From Oreohelix idahoensis (Eukaryota > Mollusca > Gastropoda > Stylommatophora > Oreohelicidae), in contig JAMPIV010006382.1 in the NCBI GenBank assembly GCA_024509875.1, forward strand, positions 275,011 through 339,010: a stretch of DNA of 64,000 bases. Direction: 5' to 3'. How positions within the stretch are numbered: position 1 is the stretch's first letter; each line of letters opens with the position of its first letter. Shown here piece after piece: positions 47,601-58,980 of the stretch. The notes beneath the pieces are model-generated. The model saw nothing but the letters and a program-made list of their open reading frames with translations, was not told where the DNA came from and did not search any database. The position numbers and the translations under genes are program-made.

Positions 47601-47942
47601 TCTGGGATTGTGGGATTACACAAAATAGAGCAGATGGTTATTTGTACAGTAAACTTGAGTTATGTTAGTAAATTTTTTTATCATACTCTGCAATAAATAT
47701 GTTTCCTCAGGCTTGATTAAATGAATGAATTATTTCTGGTTTGTTTGTTGTATTTATTTGTAACTAGAAAGAAGAAATTATGAGGGCATACCTACGTTGT
47801 CCATGTTCTAACAAGTTTTAGAACCACTTGTTTGATGGCTAGTGAGAAGAGTGTTGAGTTGACTCATTTGATGCCAGAACTCAACTCGTTGTCTTACTGC
47901 ATCGTTAGATTAAATTAAATTAATATGACCTTATTTCTTCAT

Positions 47943-48290
47943 TTAGAGATTACCAGAAATAATCAACAAGTACATCTTATTCCCCTTCCCTATTCTTCTT
48001 ATGCTAGTACAATTTATCAATTCTACTGTTGACTTCTTTCCATGCCATGATGTCAGACTGTCTTGTATTTGCTCTCCTGGTCTTCCCCTATCTCGTTTTC
48101 CTTCAGTCTTACCTGTTGTTACGATATATTCCAATTTTCCTCTTCTCATAACATGCCCAAAAAAAAAAAAAGATTTCTTTTCTCTAGCTTGTGGAATAAT
48201 ATTCCTTTGCACATTGGCCTCTTTCAGGATATCCTCATTAGTCTGTTTGACTATCCGTGGTATTTTTAACATTTTTCTGACATACTTAGT
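47943..48290 (-). pseudogene. LINE C-terminal fragment
   Basis: About 109 codons on the minus strand: MLKIPRIVKQTNEDILKEA, GHVMRRGKLEYIVTTGK, and GKRDRGRPGEQIQDSL. This is the C-terminal tail of an RTE-like LINE. The rest of the element is missing. Confidence 0.7.
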
Positions 48291-48309
48291 TTTACTTGTT
48301 TAGGTTGAC

Positions 48310-48480
48310 TGTTGCCTCATAGCTTAGTGGGGATCTGATGTTAGTTTACAAGCCAAGTTTTTCACAATGGCTGCTATCAGCCCATGTTGTAGAATTTCTT
48401 TAATGTCTATCCATCTGTCTCTTGATCTCCCCCTTACTCTAAAACCAGATTCTCATGAGATTGCCAAACCAACTTATGAT
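48310..48480 (-). repeat. LINE fragment, third family
   Basis: Shares blocks CACAATGGCTGCTRTSAGCC and TATGAGATWGCCAAAC with 55740-55812 and 57785-57815. In the latter pair the two halves are separated by the Penelope-like insertion, so this copy approximates the uninterrupted state. Confidence 0.6.
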
Positions 48481-48846
48481 ATGGCCGTATCATAAAAATA
48501 GAAATTAGTATTTCCATCTGCTGAGAGTATTTATGACAGCACCACAAGTTACCAGCTCAACAGTACTGCAAGGTTATAAAATGGAGCAGATGATTGATTG
48601 GGCAGTAAACTTGAGTTGTTGTTGCTCCTACTTGGTAGCATTCTTTTGAGTAAGTGTGTTTGTAGATAGGGTTGAATTAAACTGTCATGTTTTTGGCACA
48701 AAGATTTACAACATTTGATTGATTTACTCTTAACTCATGTTGGTGAGGTCAGTACATAAAGCTCTTTTAGTCTGCCTATCAGTCGGTTGCATTTTTACAT
48801 CCTGTTTCAGATACAGATTTACAACTAAAAAGTAAGTTATGTTTAA

Positions 48847-49527
48847 CTGATTCCGTACGTAAGATCTATTAAAAGACGCAATGGCCGACCGCTGTGGCCG
48901 CAAGATCTTTTAAAAAACGCTGATTTATTTCGTTGTTTCTTTCTATTCTGATATTTTATACTGCCCAGAATTTATCTCGAATGGAAGTAAACACAAAACT
49001 GGGCAAATTTCAACAAGCTTCAATGTCTTTTATTTGCGTTTGAAGGGATTTTTTCACATTTATCTTCATCTTTAATCGTGTTTTGTCGTATCGCCATAAT
49101 GGCCGAAAACACAAAGGATATGTTACTAATATGTAAACAGTGAACAAACTGTGTGATCAACCATAACTTTCTTACTTTTTCTGTGTTTCTAAATGGATTA
49201 CCTGCACAAAGAGAGCAGTGAAACTGTATTGTGATAACAATTTATGTTACAAGCCTTACGTAAGTCAAAAATTTTTCTTCAAAATTTCAAGTTATCTTTT
49301 TTCCGTGTACATATTATCTGTTATAACATAAACATAACATAAAATTAGCCAGAAAGGCATATGGATTTATATTGTTCATCCAATGTACTTTAATTTGATG
49401 TATAATATGTTATACTTAACTCATGATTAGACACACATTGTCAGTAAACGTAAATTATGTATGTGTAAATTTTTGGGGCTTAAAAATAATTCCGTCCAGA
49501 GCTGAAAATAATTACGTACGGAATCAG
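48847..49527. mobile_element. 681-bp TTAA-flanked element
   Basis: Inverted ends CTGATTCCGTACGTAA (48847-48862 and inverse 49512-49527), with TTAA at 48843-48846 and 49528-49531. No transposase frame. The ends differ from the other two TTAA families here, so it is a third piggyBac-like non-autonomous family. Confidence 0.88.
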
Positions 49528-49559
49528 TTAATTTGTTTTCCTATTTATTTCGTTTTTGT

Positions 49560-49970
49560 GGGGTTTTTTAATTATTCATCAGAAGTAACATCACTGCACT
49601 ATGAGCAAACCTCAGTCTTCCTCAGCAAAGGTCAAAGGTTATGAATGATAATTGTTCCTGTAGCACACTGATTGTATATATACGGTAACTGATGTTTTCT
49701 CTTATACGTCCATCCTTGCTAGTCTTACGTTCCAAAATTCCAACAGTCTTAGCCTTGTTGATTTATCAATAGCAGTATCGTTCTCTAACAGGCGAGCATC
49801 AATTGTCTTAGTATCTTTCCCTTATCCATATCCAGTGTTCTTACTATGGGTAACTCTTGAAGCTAGTCTGTCAGCTTTCTCATTACTGCAGACCCCTGCA
49901 CGATCAGAGCAGTAGATCCACACTAGTTTCTAATGACTCAAGGCTTCTATAGATGTTTTCCGCAGGTCAA
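49560..49970 (-). pseudogene. LINE 3' end, RNase H-type family
   Basis: Third copy of the family at 12017-12889 (blocks CATCACTGCACT, CTCAGTCTTCCTCAGCAAAGG, GATTTATCAATAGCAGTATCG, CAGACCCCTGCACGATCAG). More diverged than the others. Confidence 0.75.
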
Positions 49971-50362
49971 GAATGCTGGAATATGACCCAAAATCAAAGT
50001 ACAATTTGGAATCGTACTAGTAATAACCAATTGATGGGTGCCTTCAAATTCAGGATAGAGAAATGCAAAAATGTTAAATATGGTAACCTTGTCAGACATT
50101 TAAAGCAGAGCAGAAGTTACTGCTTCAAAAGCGGAAAGAGGCAGACTTAGCTCCACTTACTTCTGCAGTCAGAGTACAACATTATGAAAGTAACTAGAAA
50201 TTAATGGGTATGCAGAATTCAGAATGTTGTAATATGATGCAGATACAAACAGAAAGTATCATGAAGGCCAGATAGGCTGAACATTGGAATACATTATTTT
50301 CAGAATCGTAATCTATTAACTTTCAAAATTGTTCTAACATTCAAGTCAGATTGACTTAAATC

Positions 50363-51369
50363 ACAGGTAGTCCTTGACTGACAATGAGGTTCTGTTCATA
50401 AGTCAAAGCGGCCATAAGTCAAATCACCCCTTAAATTTAAGACTGTATTGCATCATGTCATCAGTTTGTTAAAGTCAGAAACTGAACAATAAATAAAAGG
50501 GTTGAAATAAAAGATTTTATGGCACTAAAATTTATTTTACTGTACTAAAATGCTTACAAAAATACTTTTTAAAATGTACTATATAAAATACAGGTACAAA
50601 ATGTTGGACACAAACAGCCACAAATACAAATTAAGAATAATCAGTAACAGTCTGTACATAAACTTACACACAGAAATCAGTCATTTCTTCTTCTTCCTTC
50701 TTCCTCGTTCGTCCTGAAAAGGATGTTGGTTGCGTTGTGTCCGTTTACAGCGAAACTGTGATATTTGTGCCTTTCGGCCAACACATCCGAACTTTAGCAT
50801 GACATTTTTTGGGACTGGGTTAGCCTTCCCTCTTCGATCCCTACTCTCTCAGCCAGGCTGCATCACTGCAGCCTGTTTCCAGGACCACCACTTCCAGGTG
50901 GAGTAGGGTCTTTGTCAGTTCTGGTTTGCTGACCCTGACCCAAGCAGTCAAGCTATGGGGTGCTGACTGCATTTATCACTGTTGCTGCGTCTTTGGTCCC
51001 TAAAATCAGTCATTTGAACAAGATAACCATTAATAGATGCACACTTCCTCTTACTAGACGTGATTAGGAAACAGTAGACACACTTATAACACAAATGAAC
51101 AATGGAGACTGACACATGAAGTCTGAAGACATGGTATCACGTCCAATGGAGATTAATGTTTATTATCAAACCCAGTCAGTGTTTTTAAAGTTCAGTGTTT
51201 ACATTATCCCAACTCATAAATTATCTTTAGAGCATGAAAATAAAATGGCTTAGGTTGAAAACCTAGAATAGGTTTTTTTAACATTTTCACTTTTTAATTT
51301 AATTTTTTTATGACCTTCGTAAGTCGAGTCACCGTTAAGTCGCATACGTCAAAAGTTGAGGACTATCTG
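50363..51369. mobile_element. pogo/Tigger-like MITE with internal insert
   Basis: The left end is CAGGTAGTCCTTGAC and the inverse of the right end is CAGATAGTCCTCAAC. TA lies on the right (51370-51371) and CA, probably a decayed TA, on the left. Both arms carry repeats of ATAAGTCAAA/CGTAAGTCGAG type. A GC-richer block at about 50690-51000 ending in a (CTT)n-rich edge may be a later SINE- or LINE-derived insertion on the minus strand. Confidence 0.7.
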
Positions 51370-51779
51370 TATTCAAACTTTTGAAATCAGTAGTTGAGTT
51401 CTTTCAAATGAAAAACGTTTTATTTGATAAAGTGTCACAGAAGTGGGATCATATCAGCATTTTGAAATACTTTAGATTTTGCTTATGATTCACCTTCTAA
51501 GATATCTGGCATGTCTCGCACCCCCAGAAGGTGGGTCTCACACCCTCAGGGGTGCATGTACCCGCATTGTTAAGAATCACTGGTCTAGACATACACAAAA
51601 ATTGTGCAGCAGGGTGCAAAATGTGTTTGTTTTGTTTTTTTTCTTTTTGTAAAAACAGTCTCACCTCATTATTTATTTATTTGCACTTTGATTGCTTCAT
51701 TTCTGGCTGGAACTGGGTTTTCTGATGCCCGTGAAATGGTTTTGACAGTTTACTGTACCTTTCTGTGACATTTGTTTAA

Positions 51780-52011
51780 CTCTTAGTATACGAGCGGCCT
51801 TTTAGAAAGGCCGATGATCGATCTGCACTACATAATTTATTTATAAAGATAACATAAAGTATTATATATCAAAATGTGAAGAAATGAAACCCCTATATCA
51901 TGCACGTAACTAAATTGTTCAGTGGTTTTAAACATGCATTCACCTATACATTTTCGCTATTGACGGGGATCGATCATCGGCCTTTCTAAAAGGCCGCTCG
52001 TATACTAAGAG
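51780..52011. mobile_element. 232-bp TTAA MITE, copy 2 (inverted)
   Basis: Perfect 44-bp inverted ends CTCTTAGTATACGAGCGGCC... with TTAA at 51776-51779 and 52012-52015. Each arm also contains GGCCTTTTAGAAAGGCC, itself a hairpin, followed by GATGATCGATC. Orientation is opposite to the copy at 40968-41199. Confidence 0.95.
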
Positions 52012-52015
52012 TTAA

Positions 52016-52619
52016 TGTACTCATTTTTATGATATCTTTCATTAAGGTTTAGCAATTAACTGAAGGTAATTACCCATTACTGGTACTTCCAATAATGAGC
52101 TAGTGTAATAGCAAAGCTGCCAGTATTTAGTGTTTTTTAATCAGTGTTAATCAAAATGTTCCATGTGGTTCAGACTTTGCACATTCATTATTACAGTGTT
52201 GTAATGGATTGGTAATTTTGCAGTTTATTCAGAATTTTTAATTATTAATATCTTGATGTTTTTTCCACATATACTGATGATATTTATTATCATCTATTCT
52301 TCTTCTTCAGCAATAGAAACTCTTCAGATTCTTTGCTGGAAACAGTGTTCTTTCCTATTCTCAGTCTATTTGATCCTCAAAAATCTTTGGGTGCTGTCTT
52401 AATCTTGAAATCTTTCTTTCATAGAAAAAAGAGATTTTTTTGTTTACAATGTCTCCCCGTTAACTGTCTCAGCCTATATTTATCAATAAAGAGCTGCACA
52501 TCTGGCTAAATTATTTATTTATTTGTATGCAAAAATTATCCCTGACAAGCATAATTCAAGTTATGTGCTTATTTTATTTCTTTGTTTATGTTTCTCACTT
52601 AGTTCTTGCTTTCTATCCT
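52016..52619. other. no gene seen
   Basis: AT-rich, with no supported frame. A stretch at 52560-52625 matches the inverse of 47520-47600. Confidence 0.4.
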
Positions 52620-53195
52620 TTCCCTGATGAAGGCCTTGTGGGCCCAATGTAGGCAATGTTGTCTTTTGTCCTAGTAAGAGGCATCACCTTGTGGGCACAA
52701 CATAGGCTCTTTTATCTTAGTAAGAGGTATCACCTTATGGGTACAAAGTAGGCAATTTTGTCTTTTGTCTTAGTAAGAGGTATCACCTTGTGGGTACAAA
52801 GTAGGCAGTTTTGTCTTTTGTCTTAGTAAGAGGTATAACCTTGTGGGCACAAAGTAGGCAATTTTGTCTTAGGAAGAGATATCACCTTGTGGGTACAAAG
52901 TAGGCACTTTTGTCTTAGTAAGAGGTATCACCTTGTGGGTACAAAGTAGGCAATTTTGTCTTAGTAAGAGGTATCACCTTGTGGGCACAATGTAGGCAAT
53001 TTTGTCTTTTGTTTTAGTAAGAGGCATCACCTTGTGGGCACAATGTAGGCAATTTTGTCTTTTGTCTTAGTAAGAGGTATCACCTTGTGGGTACAATATA
53101 GGCAATTTTGTCTTTAGTCTTAGTAAGAGGTATCACCTTGTGGGCACAATGTAGGCAATTTTGTCTTTTGTCTTAGTAAGAGGCACCACCTTTTG
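52620..53195. repeat. 45-53-bp minisatellite, about 11 units
   Basis: The unit is TTAGTAAGAGGTATCACCTT + GTGGGCACAATGTAGGCA + ATTTTGTC with an optional TTTTGTC. Units without the option are about 45 bp. The first unit follows CCCTGATGAAGGCCTTGTGG, so the array seems to have grown from the end of the repeat also seen at 47470-47600. Confidence 0.85.
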
Positions 53196-53310
53196 TCTAC
53201 CCACCTTTCACTACGTCTTAAAGCAGTCCTCCTAATTTTCTCATATACAATCGAGTATTCCTATTGTAGTAATTTTTTTCACCATTGTTAGTATTTTTTT
53301 TTACAAGTTT

Positions 53311-53520
53311 CTTCTGATACCAGTATCTGAGTACAGTAGTTTTCTGATACCAGTATCTGAGTACAGTAGTCTTCTGATACCAGTATCTGAGTACAGTAGT
53401 TTTCTGATACCAGTATCTGAGTACAGTAGTTTTCTGATACCAGTATCTGAGTACAGTAGTTTTCTGATACCAGTATCTGAGTACAGTAGTTTTCTGATAC
53501 CAGTATCTGAGTACAGTAGT
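53311..53520. repeat. 30-bp minisatellite, 7 near-identical units
   Basis: TTTCTGATACCAGTATCTGA + GTACAGTAGT, seven times in exact register with one or two substitutions. Because 30 is a multiple of 3 several frames stay open; no gene is implied. The homogeneity indicates recent expansion. Confidence 0.97.
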
Positions 53521-53568
53521 GATCTGAAAGTACAACCACTTGCAGTTGTAGCTCAGATTTCAGTAGTA

Positions 53569-53955
53569 CAGGCATCCCCCGCTTATTCGACAGGTTAGGG
53601 ACCAGAGCACTGTTGAAAACTGGAAATTGTCAAAATGCGGAACCCAGTCTTTTTTTAGCTTGCAAATGCATTTTGGCCGCCGAAAAACGTAAATAGCACA
53701 CTATATATCACTTGCAAATGCATGCGAAAGCTAAATAACACACTATATCTATACAAAAGTACAGCAAAATGAACAAAAGCTTACCTTTAAATATACAAAA
53801 GTACTGTACAGTAAAATGAACAAAAGCTTGGAAACATGGCGAAATAGGTCGAAAGAGTGGACCACGCGTCGAATGTATGGGTTCTGGTTATAATTGAAAA
53901 GGGTTGAAAGAGCGGATCATCGAAAAGCAGACCGTAGAAAAGCAGGCGATGCCTG
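53569..53955. mobile_element. 387-bp pogo/Tigger-like MITE
   Basis: The left end is CAGGCATCCCCCGCTTATTC and the inverse right end CAGGCATCGCCTGCTTTTC, with TA at 53567-53568 and 53956-53957. Non-coding. Confidence 0.8.
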
Positions 53956-53959
53956 TACT

Positions 53960-55480
53960 GATCTATATCCTTTTATCTGAACACCCGAAAACCAAAATAT
54001 TATGAAAATCAAAAGTTTCTATGGACTACTTAATCACAATTTGGGTTATTTCTGACTATTTTGGTTCACTTTGAGCTACTTACTTACTTACTTAACCGTT
54101 CCTCTTCTACCATGAGGTGTAGAAGTTTGGAAGAGAGAGCGCTATACTATCCTATCGGCTGTCTTCCTCCTGGCCTGATTCCCTTCAAGTCCTCGGTCTA
54201 ATGTTGTCCTCCCAGCGGACTCTGGGTCATCCTGGAGGTCTAGATCCCTGGCTCTTAGCCTCCGATACCTGCTGTGGCAGCCGATCTTCTCTTATTCTGC
54301 AGACATGGCCAAACCAACTTAGTTGGGACTGTTCTACTTGGGTCTACATGGGTTGGGTTTTTACACCTTGACGTATCGTCTGGTTGCAGACCTCTTCTTG
54401 TTACTTCAACCACCATTCTCAGATACCTCATTTCTGAGGTTTGGATCTGACTTTTGTGAGTTGTAGTCATTGCCCATGACTAGCATCCATACATCAAGAC
54501 TGGAACATAGTGGAGCAGTATACAGCGCTTGCCAACTTCTCATTCTTGCCAACTTCTCTTTTGCTGAGGAGTCCTCGATTTATGGCCTGAAAAAGCCTCC
54601 CAGCTGCTGCTCTTCGGGTAGCCAAATCTTTTTTGATGCCTCCCTTCCAGTCTATGACAGCTCCGATGTATTTAAAGTGGTTGACCTGCTCCAGGACCTG
54701 TTCTTCCAGCTTAATCTGATGCCTTCTTTCCTCTCGTGATGTCACCATGGTTTTTGTTTTGGAGCTGCTGATGGCCATCCCTCTCTTCTCCAGCTCTTCC
54801 TTCCAGACTTGCAGGTTGGATTGAAGATGTGACTCTTATTTAGCAATCAGGGCAACATCATCGTCAAATGCCAGCTCTGAAATTCAAGCCCTGTCTCATC
54901 TTCCAGAACCTCAATGAATATTTTCTTATCCTTTCCTTACATGTTTTGATGACATCATCCATGAGGAGAATGAACAGATATGGTGACAGGATATCACCTT
55001 GTCTTACACCAGTGGTGGTCCTGAACTCTTCTGACTTATGGTTTGCCGTCCTCACATAATTTCTGCAAGACTTGTAGAAGCTCTGTATAGCACATATCAG
55101 AGGTGCTGGAATGTTCTTCCTTGCCAAGCAGTCCCAAAGTTTGCTCCAGGGGACCTTGTCAAATGCCTTTTCCAGATCCAAGAAACAAAGGTGCATCTCA
55201 CCTTTATACTCAAGGGCCTTTTCACTTAGCTGTCAGAGTGTGAAGATCAGGTCTTGAGTAATTTGAGCTATTTTTCTAATTGAATTTCTGCATTTGGGCT
55301 ATTTTTTGTGATTTGGGGTACTTTTTGTGATTTGGGGTACTTTTTGTGATTTGGGGTACTTTTTGTGATTTGGGGTACTTTTTGAACGTGATTTTGGCAA
55401 TATCTGAATGCCAAAAAAATCCAGTTTCCAAAACAGAGCTGTCCCCAAGGATTTCGAATTAAAGGATACAGACTCGTATG
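53960..55480. mobile_element. TA MITE (family of 3935-4130), split by a LINE
   Basis: The left part 53960-54078 (ATATCCTTTTATCTGAACACCC) and the right part 55262-55480 (ATCCAGTTTCCAAAACAG, then AAAGGATACAGAC) match the inverse of 3935-4130. The halves are separated by the LINE at 54079-55261. A local 19-bp unit (TTTTTGTGATTTGGGGTAC) is repeated four times at 55307-55382. Confidence 0.75.
54079..55261 (-). mobile_element. LINE family with (TAAG)n tail, copy 2, with TSD
   Basis: 1183 bp on the minus strand between direct repeats TTTGAGCTA (54070-54078, 55262-55270). RT pieces at 54864-55196: LCFLDLEKAFDKVPW and TGVRQGDILSPYLFILLMDD. At 54494-54778: FKYIGAVIDWKGG and RAAAGRLFQAINRG. At 54255-54470: WFGHVC. 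Frameshifts and a lost YADD region. The longest of the four copies here. Confidence 0.88.
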
Positions 55481-55824
55481 TTTTGTTTTTTCCCCCTAAA
55501 TGTGTGGATTTATTTTTTTAACATTAGCGTAACAAATTCACAGATCCCATTTGCACATCCAAGCATTGTGATTACCAGTTTAAAAGCCTGTTCTGCTGGA
55601 AATAAGTTGTCATTTCTAAAGATTTGTGTCATTTAAAACCTTGTTCATTCTTTAAATCAGTACTTACTTTCCTTTTTCTTTCTGCCGATACTATGAAGCA
55701 AAGTGGAGAGCTGAAGTTAGCTTACTCGAGTCAAGTGTGTCACAATGGCTGCTGTGAGCCTGTGTTATTGTAGGATTTCTGTGATGTTGTCTATCTATCT
55801 GCCAATATATAAATTAAAAGATAA

Positions 55825-55984
55825 CTTACTTACTTACTTAGTCGTTCCCCTTCTACCGTGAGGTGTAGAGGTTTGGAAGAGAGAGCGCCAGACTATCCCA
55901 TCGGCTGTCTTCCTCCTGGCCTGGTTCCATTCTAGTCCTCGGTCCTTCAAAGATTGTCTAATGTTGTCCTCCCAGCGGACTCTC
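55825..55984 (-). mobile_element. LINE family with (TAAG)n tail, copy 3, 160 bp
   Basis: Extremely truncated 3' end beginning CTTACTTACTTACTTAGTCG, between direct repeats AATTAAAAGATAA (55812-55824, 55985-55997). Confidence 0.92.
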
Positions 55985-56048
55985 AATTAAAAGATAATAT
56001 GGTATGAAATCAGTTTTACAAGTAAACGGTACACATGAGACAAGGGAC

Positions 56049-56072
56049 GTTTCGGGTTTTACCCTTCGTCAG
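56049..56072 (-). ncRNA. hammerhead-ribozyme-like core in Penelope terminus
   Basis: The minus strand reads CTGACGA, a 4-bp hairpin (GGGT-AAA-ACCC), then GAAAC, the order of the conserved hammerhead strands CUGANGA-helix II-GAAA. GTC occurs 7 nt on, as a possible cleavage triplet after a 2-bp helix III. I did not find a convincing helix I, so activity is doubtful. Penelope elements are known to carry such motifs. Confidence 0.4.
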
Positions 56073-56491
56073 CCACAGTTACGAACAGGTGGCAAGGACA
56101 AGAACTACATATAGGTACTACAAAGGTCTATGATGATGAGGAAAACGTCAAATGAGCGATACAAAGCAGATGAAACCACGGTGATGAGCGAAACGATAAC
56201 AGTAATAATGCAAGAAAATCGTGAAACCAGAAAGACATGTCGAAACAAGAAAGTAAATAATCAACGAAACAAAGACAGAAATGAACAACAATATTAAAAT
56301 GCGTTAAAAAAATCACTTAGCTGAATCGGAGAAAGGAACATTCAAAGTGGCTGAAAAAAAAAAAAAAAATAAGGCGTCATGCGGAAGTGACGTAGGAGCT
56401 AGTGTCGGCTAAGAACAGATAATTGAGGAAACGAAACGAACCAAAGCAAAAACAAGGATAGATAGGAAAATAACGACAGAAGCCACCAGAA

Positions 56492-57769
56492 TTATGCAAA
56501 ATGATGCTGGACATTCATCCCAGCAGGAGCTAAAACGCCCATTTGAAAAATTAGATGATTCTCCAACGAAAAGCGAGTTCGGTCGTCGCCGATACATGAA
56601 CAGAGGGCAGTGACATGAATGTCAGAGTTACCTGAATGGTCAGGGCTGTTCAAGTGAAGGGCCACCGGTAAATGTTTGCCATGATGGATGTCATTCAAGT
56701 GCTCCCGAAACCTGTCTGCCAAACGTCTGCCAGTTTCACCAATATAGGTCATGCCACACCTCTTGCAGATGATAGCATAAATCAGGTTTCTGGATTCACA
56801 TGTGAAAGACTCCCCAACGGCAAATTTACCGTTCAGAAAGGAGACTGACTGCGTTTGGAGTACAAAAGGACAGGTCTTACATATGCGGCGTTGGCATGGT
56901 TTAGTACCAAAGTGAGAAGGACTAGTTTGTCTCAAGCGACTATGCACAAGAATATCCCTAAAATTCTTATCCTTACGATATGCCAACAAAGGGGTATCAC
57001 GAAACAACTCTCTGGTATCAGGATAGGAGTGGAGAATAGGCAGATGACGGAACAGAATTTTTTTCACCGCCAAACAGTGAGGGTGGAAAGTTAAGACAAG
57101 TTTGAGTCTGTCAGATGTAGTAGTAGGTTTAGCAGTAAGTGCAACCTGACGAGTGACGGGACTAATGCGATTAAGGGCATCAGATAAGACTCTTTCAGGA
57201 TAGTGACGTCGGCGAAAAAACTCGAGCATTTCTTGAGCTCATTCAAGGAAATCATCTTCATCGTGACATATCCGACGTAAGCGTAGAAGTTGAGAGTAGG
57301 GAATGGAATTTTTACAGCTGGGAGGGTGAGAAGAGGTGTAAAGAAGGAAACCATGAGCATCAGTAGGTTTATAAAAGACAGAGGTAGTAAGGTCAGTAGG
57401 AGTAATATTGACAGTGAGGTCAAGGAAGTTAACTGAAGTGGTAGAAATCTGAGAAGTGAATTTAATTGCAGGATGGAAATTGCCAACATAGTCAATGAAT
57501 CTACGGAGGTTGACTTCAGACATGTCTGTGACACCAATACCATCGTCGATATAGCGACGGTAAAACTCAGGTAATGGTCCATCGTAACTTTGAAGCACCA
57601 AATATTCAAAATGACCCATGAAGAGGCAGGCATAACTCGGGCCCATTTTTGTGCCCATAGCAACACCACTAATTTGATTAAAGAACTGGCCATTTAATTC
57701 AAAAGATCTATCTGCCCCTTGATCTTCCCCATGCCATGAAACCAGATCTTTTACTGTTGTAGGAGTCAA
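56492..57769 (-). pseudogene. Penelope-like RT with GIY-YIG endonuclease
   Basis: One frame with a single TGA (57239-57241) between two parts. Upstream: GVAMGTKMGPSYACLFMGHF and the catalytic YIDD in RRYIDDGIGV, SVNFLDLTV, FYKPTDAHGFL. Downstream: basic thumb, CRRICKTCP, and the endonuclease with LIYAIICKRCGMTYIGETGRR, its GIY-YIG-type core carrying the conserved R and the later E (EHL...). The CxxC between RT and endonuclease is usual. The RT N-terminus is missing. Confidence 0.9.
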
Positions 57770-57784
57770 GTGGTAATTGATTGG

Positions 57785-58980
57785 GTTCCATTCTTATGAG
57801 ATAGCCAAACTAATTAATTTTTAATCTCTCTGTATCAGGATGTAGTTTCTACAATTTTTCTGATAACATCATTTCTCATTCTGTCTCTCCTGGTAACATT
57901 AATGGCTTTTCTTAAACATCTCATCCTACAGGATGTGATTTTTCCTTTCCTTCACTTTCGTTAGGAACTATATTTGACACTAGTAACAAAGAGTTGGTAA
58001 AAATACATTATTTATCGGTTGCCTTTTAGTTTCCGTACTGAAATTCTAATGTTTGAGTAGTTTTAACATCCGGTAAGTCATGGTACTGGCTTTGTTACAT
58101 CTTGTTTCAATTTCTCTGTCAAGTTTTCCATTTTCAGTAAAAATGCTTCTTAGGTACGTAACTCTGGAACCTGTTTAAACTTGAGGTTGACATGTATGTT
58201 CAATGGGCTTGGCAATCTGCTGGTCTCCACAGTTCTGTCTGTGATATGTTGATCTTCATGTTGTGTTTTCCACCTGTTGAATTCAGTGCCTTTGTGTGAT
58301 TTTGCAATATATTTTCATCTTCACACATTAGACTTTGATTATCTGCAGTGAGTTTTTGTCTTCACTTTCTGGGTTTACTTCATTTTCTGGGTTCACTTTC
58401 ATCTTTGCTTCTGCTATTTTCCATATACATGTTAAATAGTAAAGGTGATATCACATAGCCTTGTCGAACTCCTGTGGTTATATCTAATACATATGTGAGT
58501 CATCAGTTGTTCTTACTATACTTCTGCATGTTTGGTACAGAAAAGGAAAAAGGATCCCGTTACATGCCCATTGAGGCATATTGGGAATATGGTGTTAGGC
58601 CCATATTTTCTTGACCATCGACACACTTGGGGTGATGTGGTCAAAATCACGCCAGCCGCCTTAACATTCCTAGAGTTGCTCTGGTACCAAATTCATGAGG
58701 CTGGGTCGACCCTGGAGCCATTTGTGGTCTAAAAAATCCCACCTCAACTGGGGATTGAACCATGGAATGTTTGGTACAGAGCTCTCACATTATCTCATAG
58801 CTACCCCCTGTGTTCTGTAGTTTTCTTATACTGACCAAAGTTTATTCCTGTCCACTCTGTGAAAGGCCTTCTTCTGGTCTGTAAATACTATATTTAGTTG
58901 ACTGTCATATTCGATTGATCTTTCACTTAACTGTCTTAAGGTGAACAGCACATCATAACGCCCCATTCCTTTCCTGAATT
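57785..58980 (-). pseudogene. decayed LINE RT (third family)
   Basis: Minus-strand fragments read as ADNQSLMCEDENILQ, then NMKINISQTE, and nearer the 3' end SWFGHLIRMEP-like peptides. All frames are broken. Continues the fragment at 55740-55812 across the Penelope-like insertion. Confidence 0.55.

Larger units (their letters stand above)
55998..57780 (-). mobile_element. Penelope-like element, 5'-truncated
   Basis: Minus-strand element with the second half of a Penelope RT and a GIY-YIG endonuclease, then about 500 bp of 3' sequence that includes a hammerhead-like core (56049-56072). It interrupts a LINE whose parts are at 55740-55812 and from 57785. Its exact borders are not defined; the small LINE at 55825 sits at its 3' edge. 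Confidence 0.75.

Noticed and set aside
53218..53575. Minus-strand frames of YWYQKTTVLR-like repeats
   Set aside because: The 30-bp unit is a multiple of three, so any stop-free unit yields an open frame.
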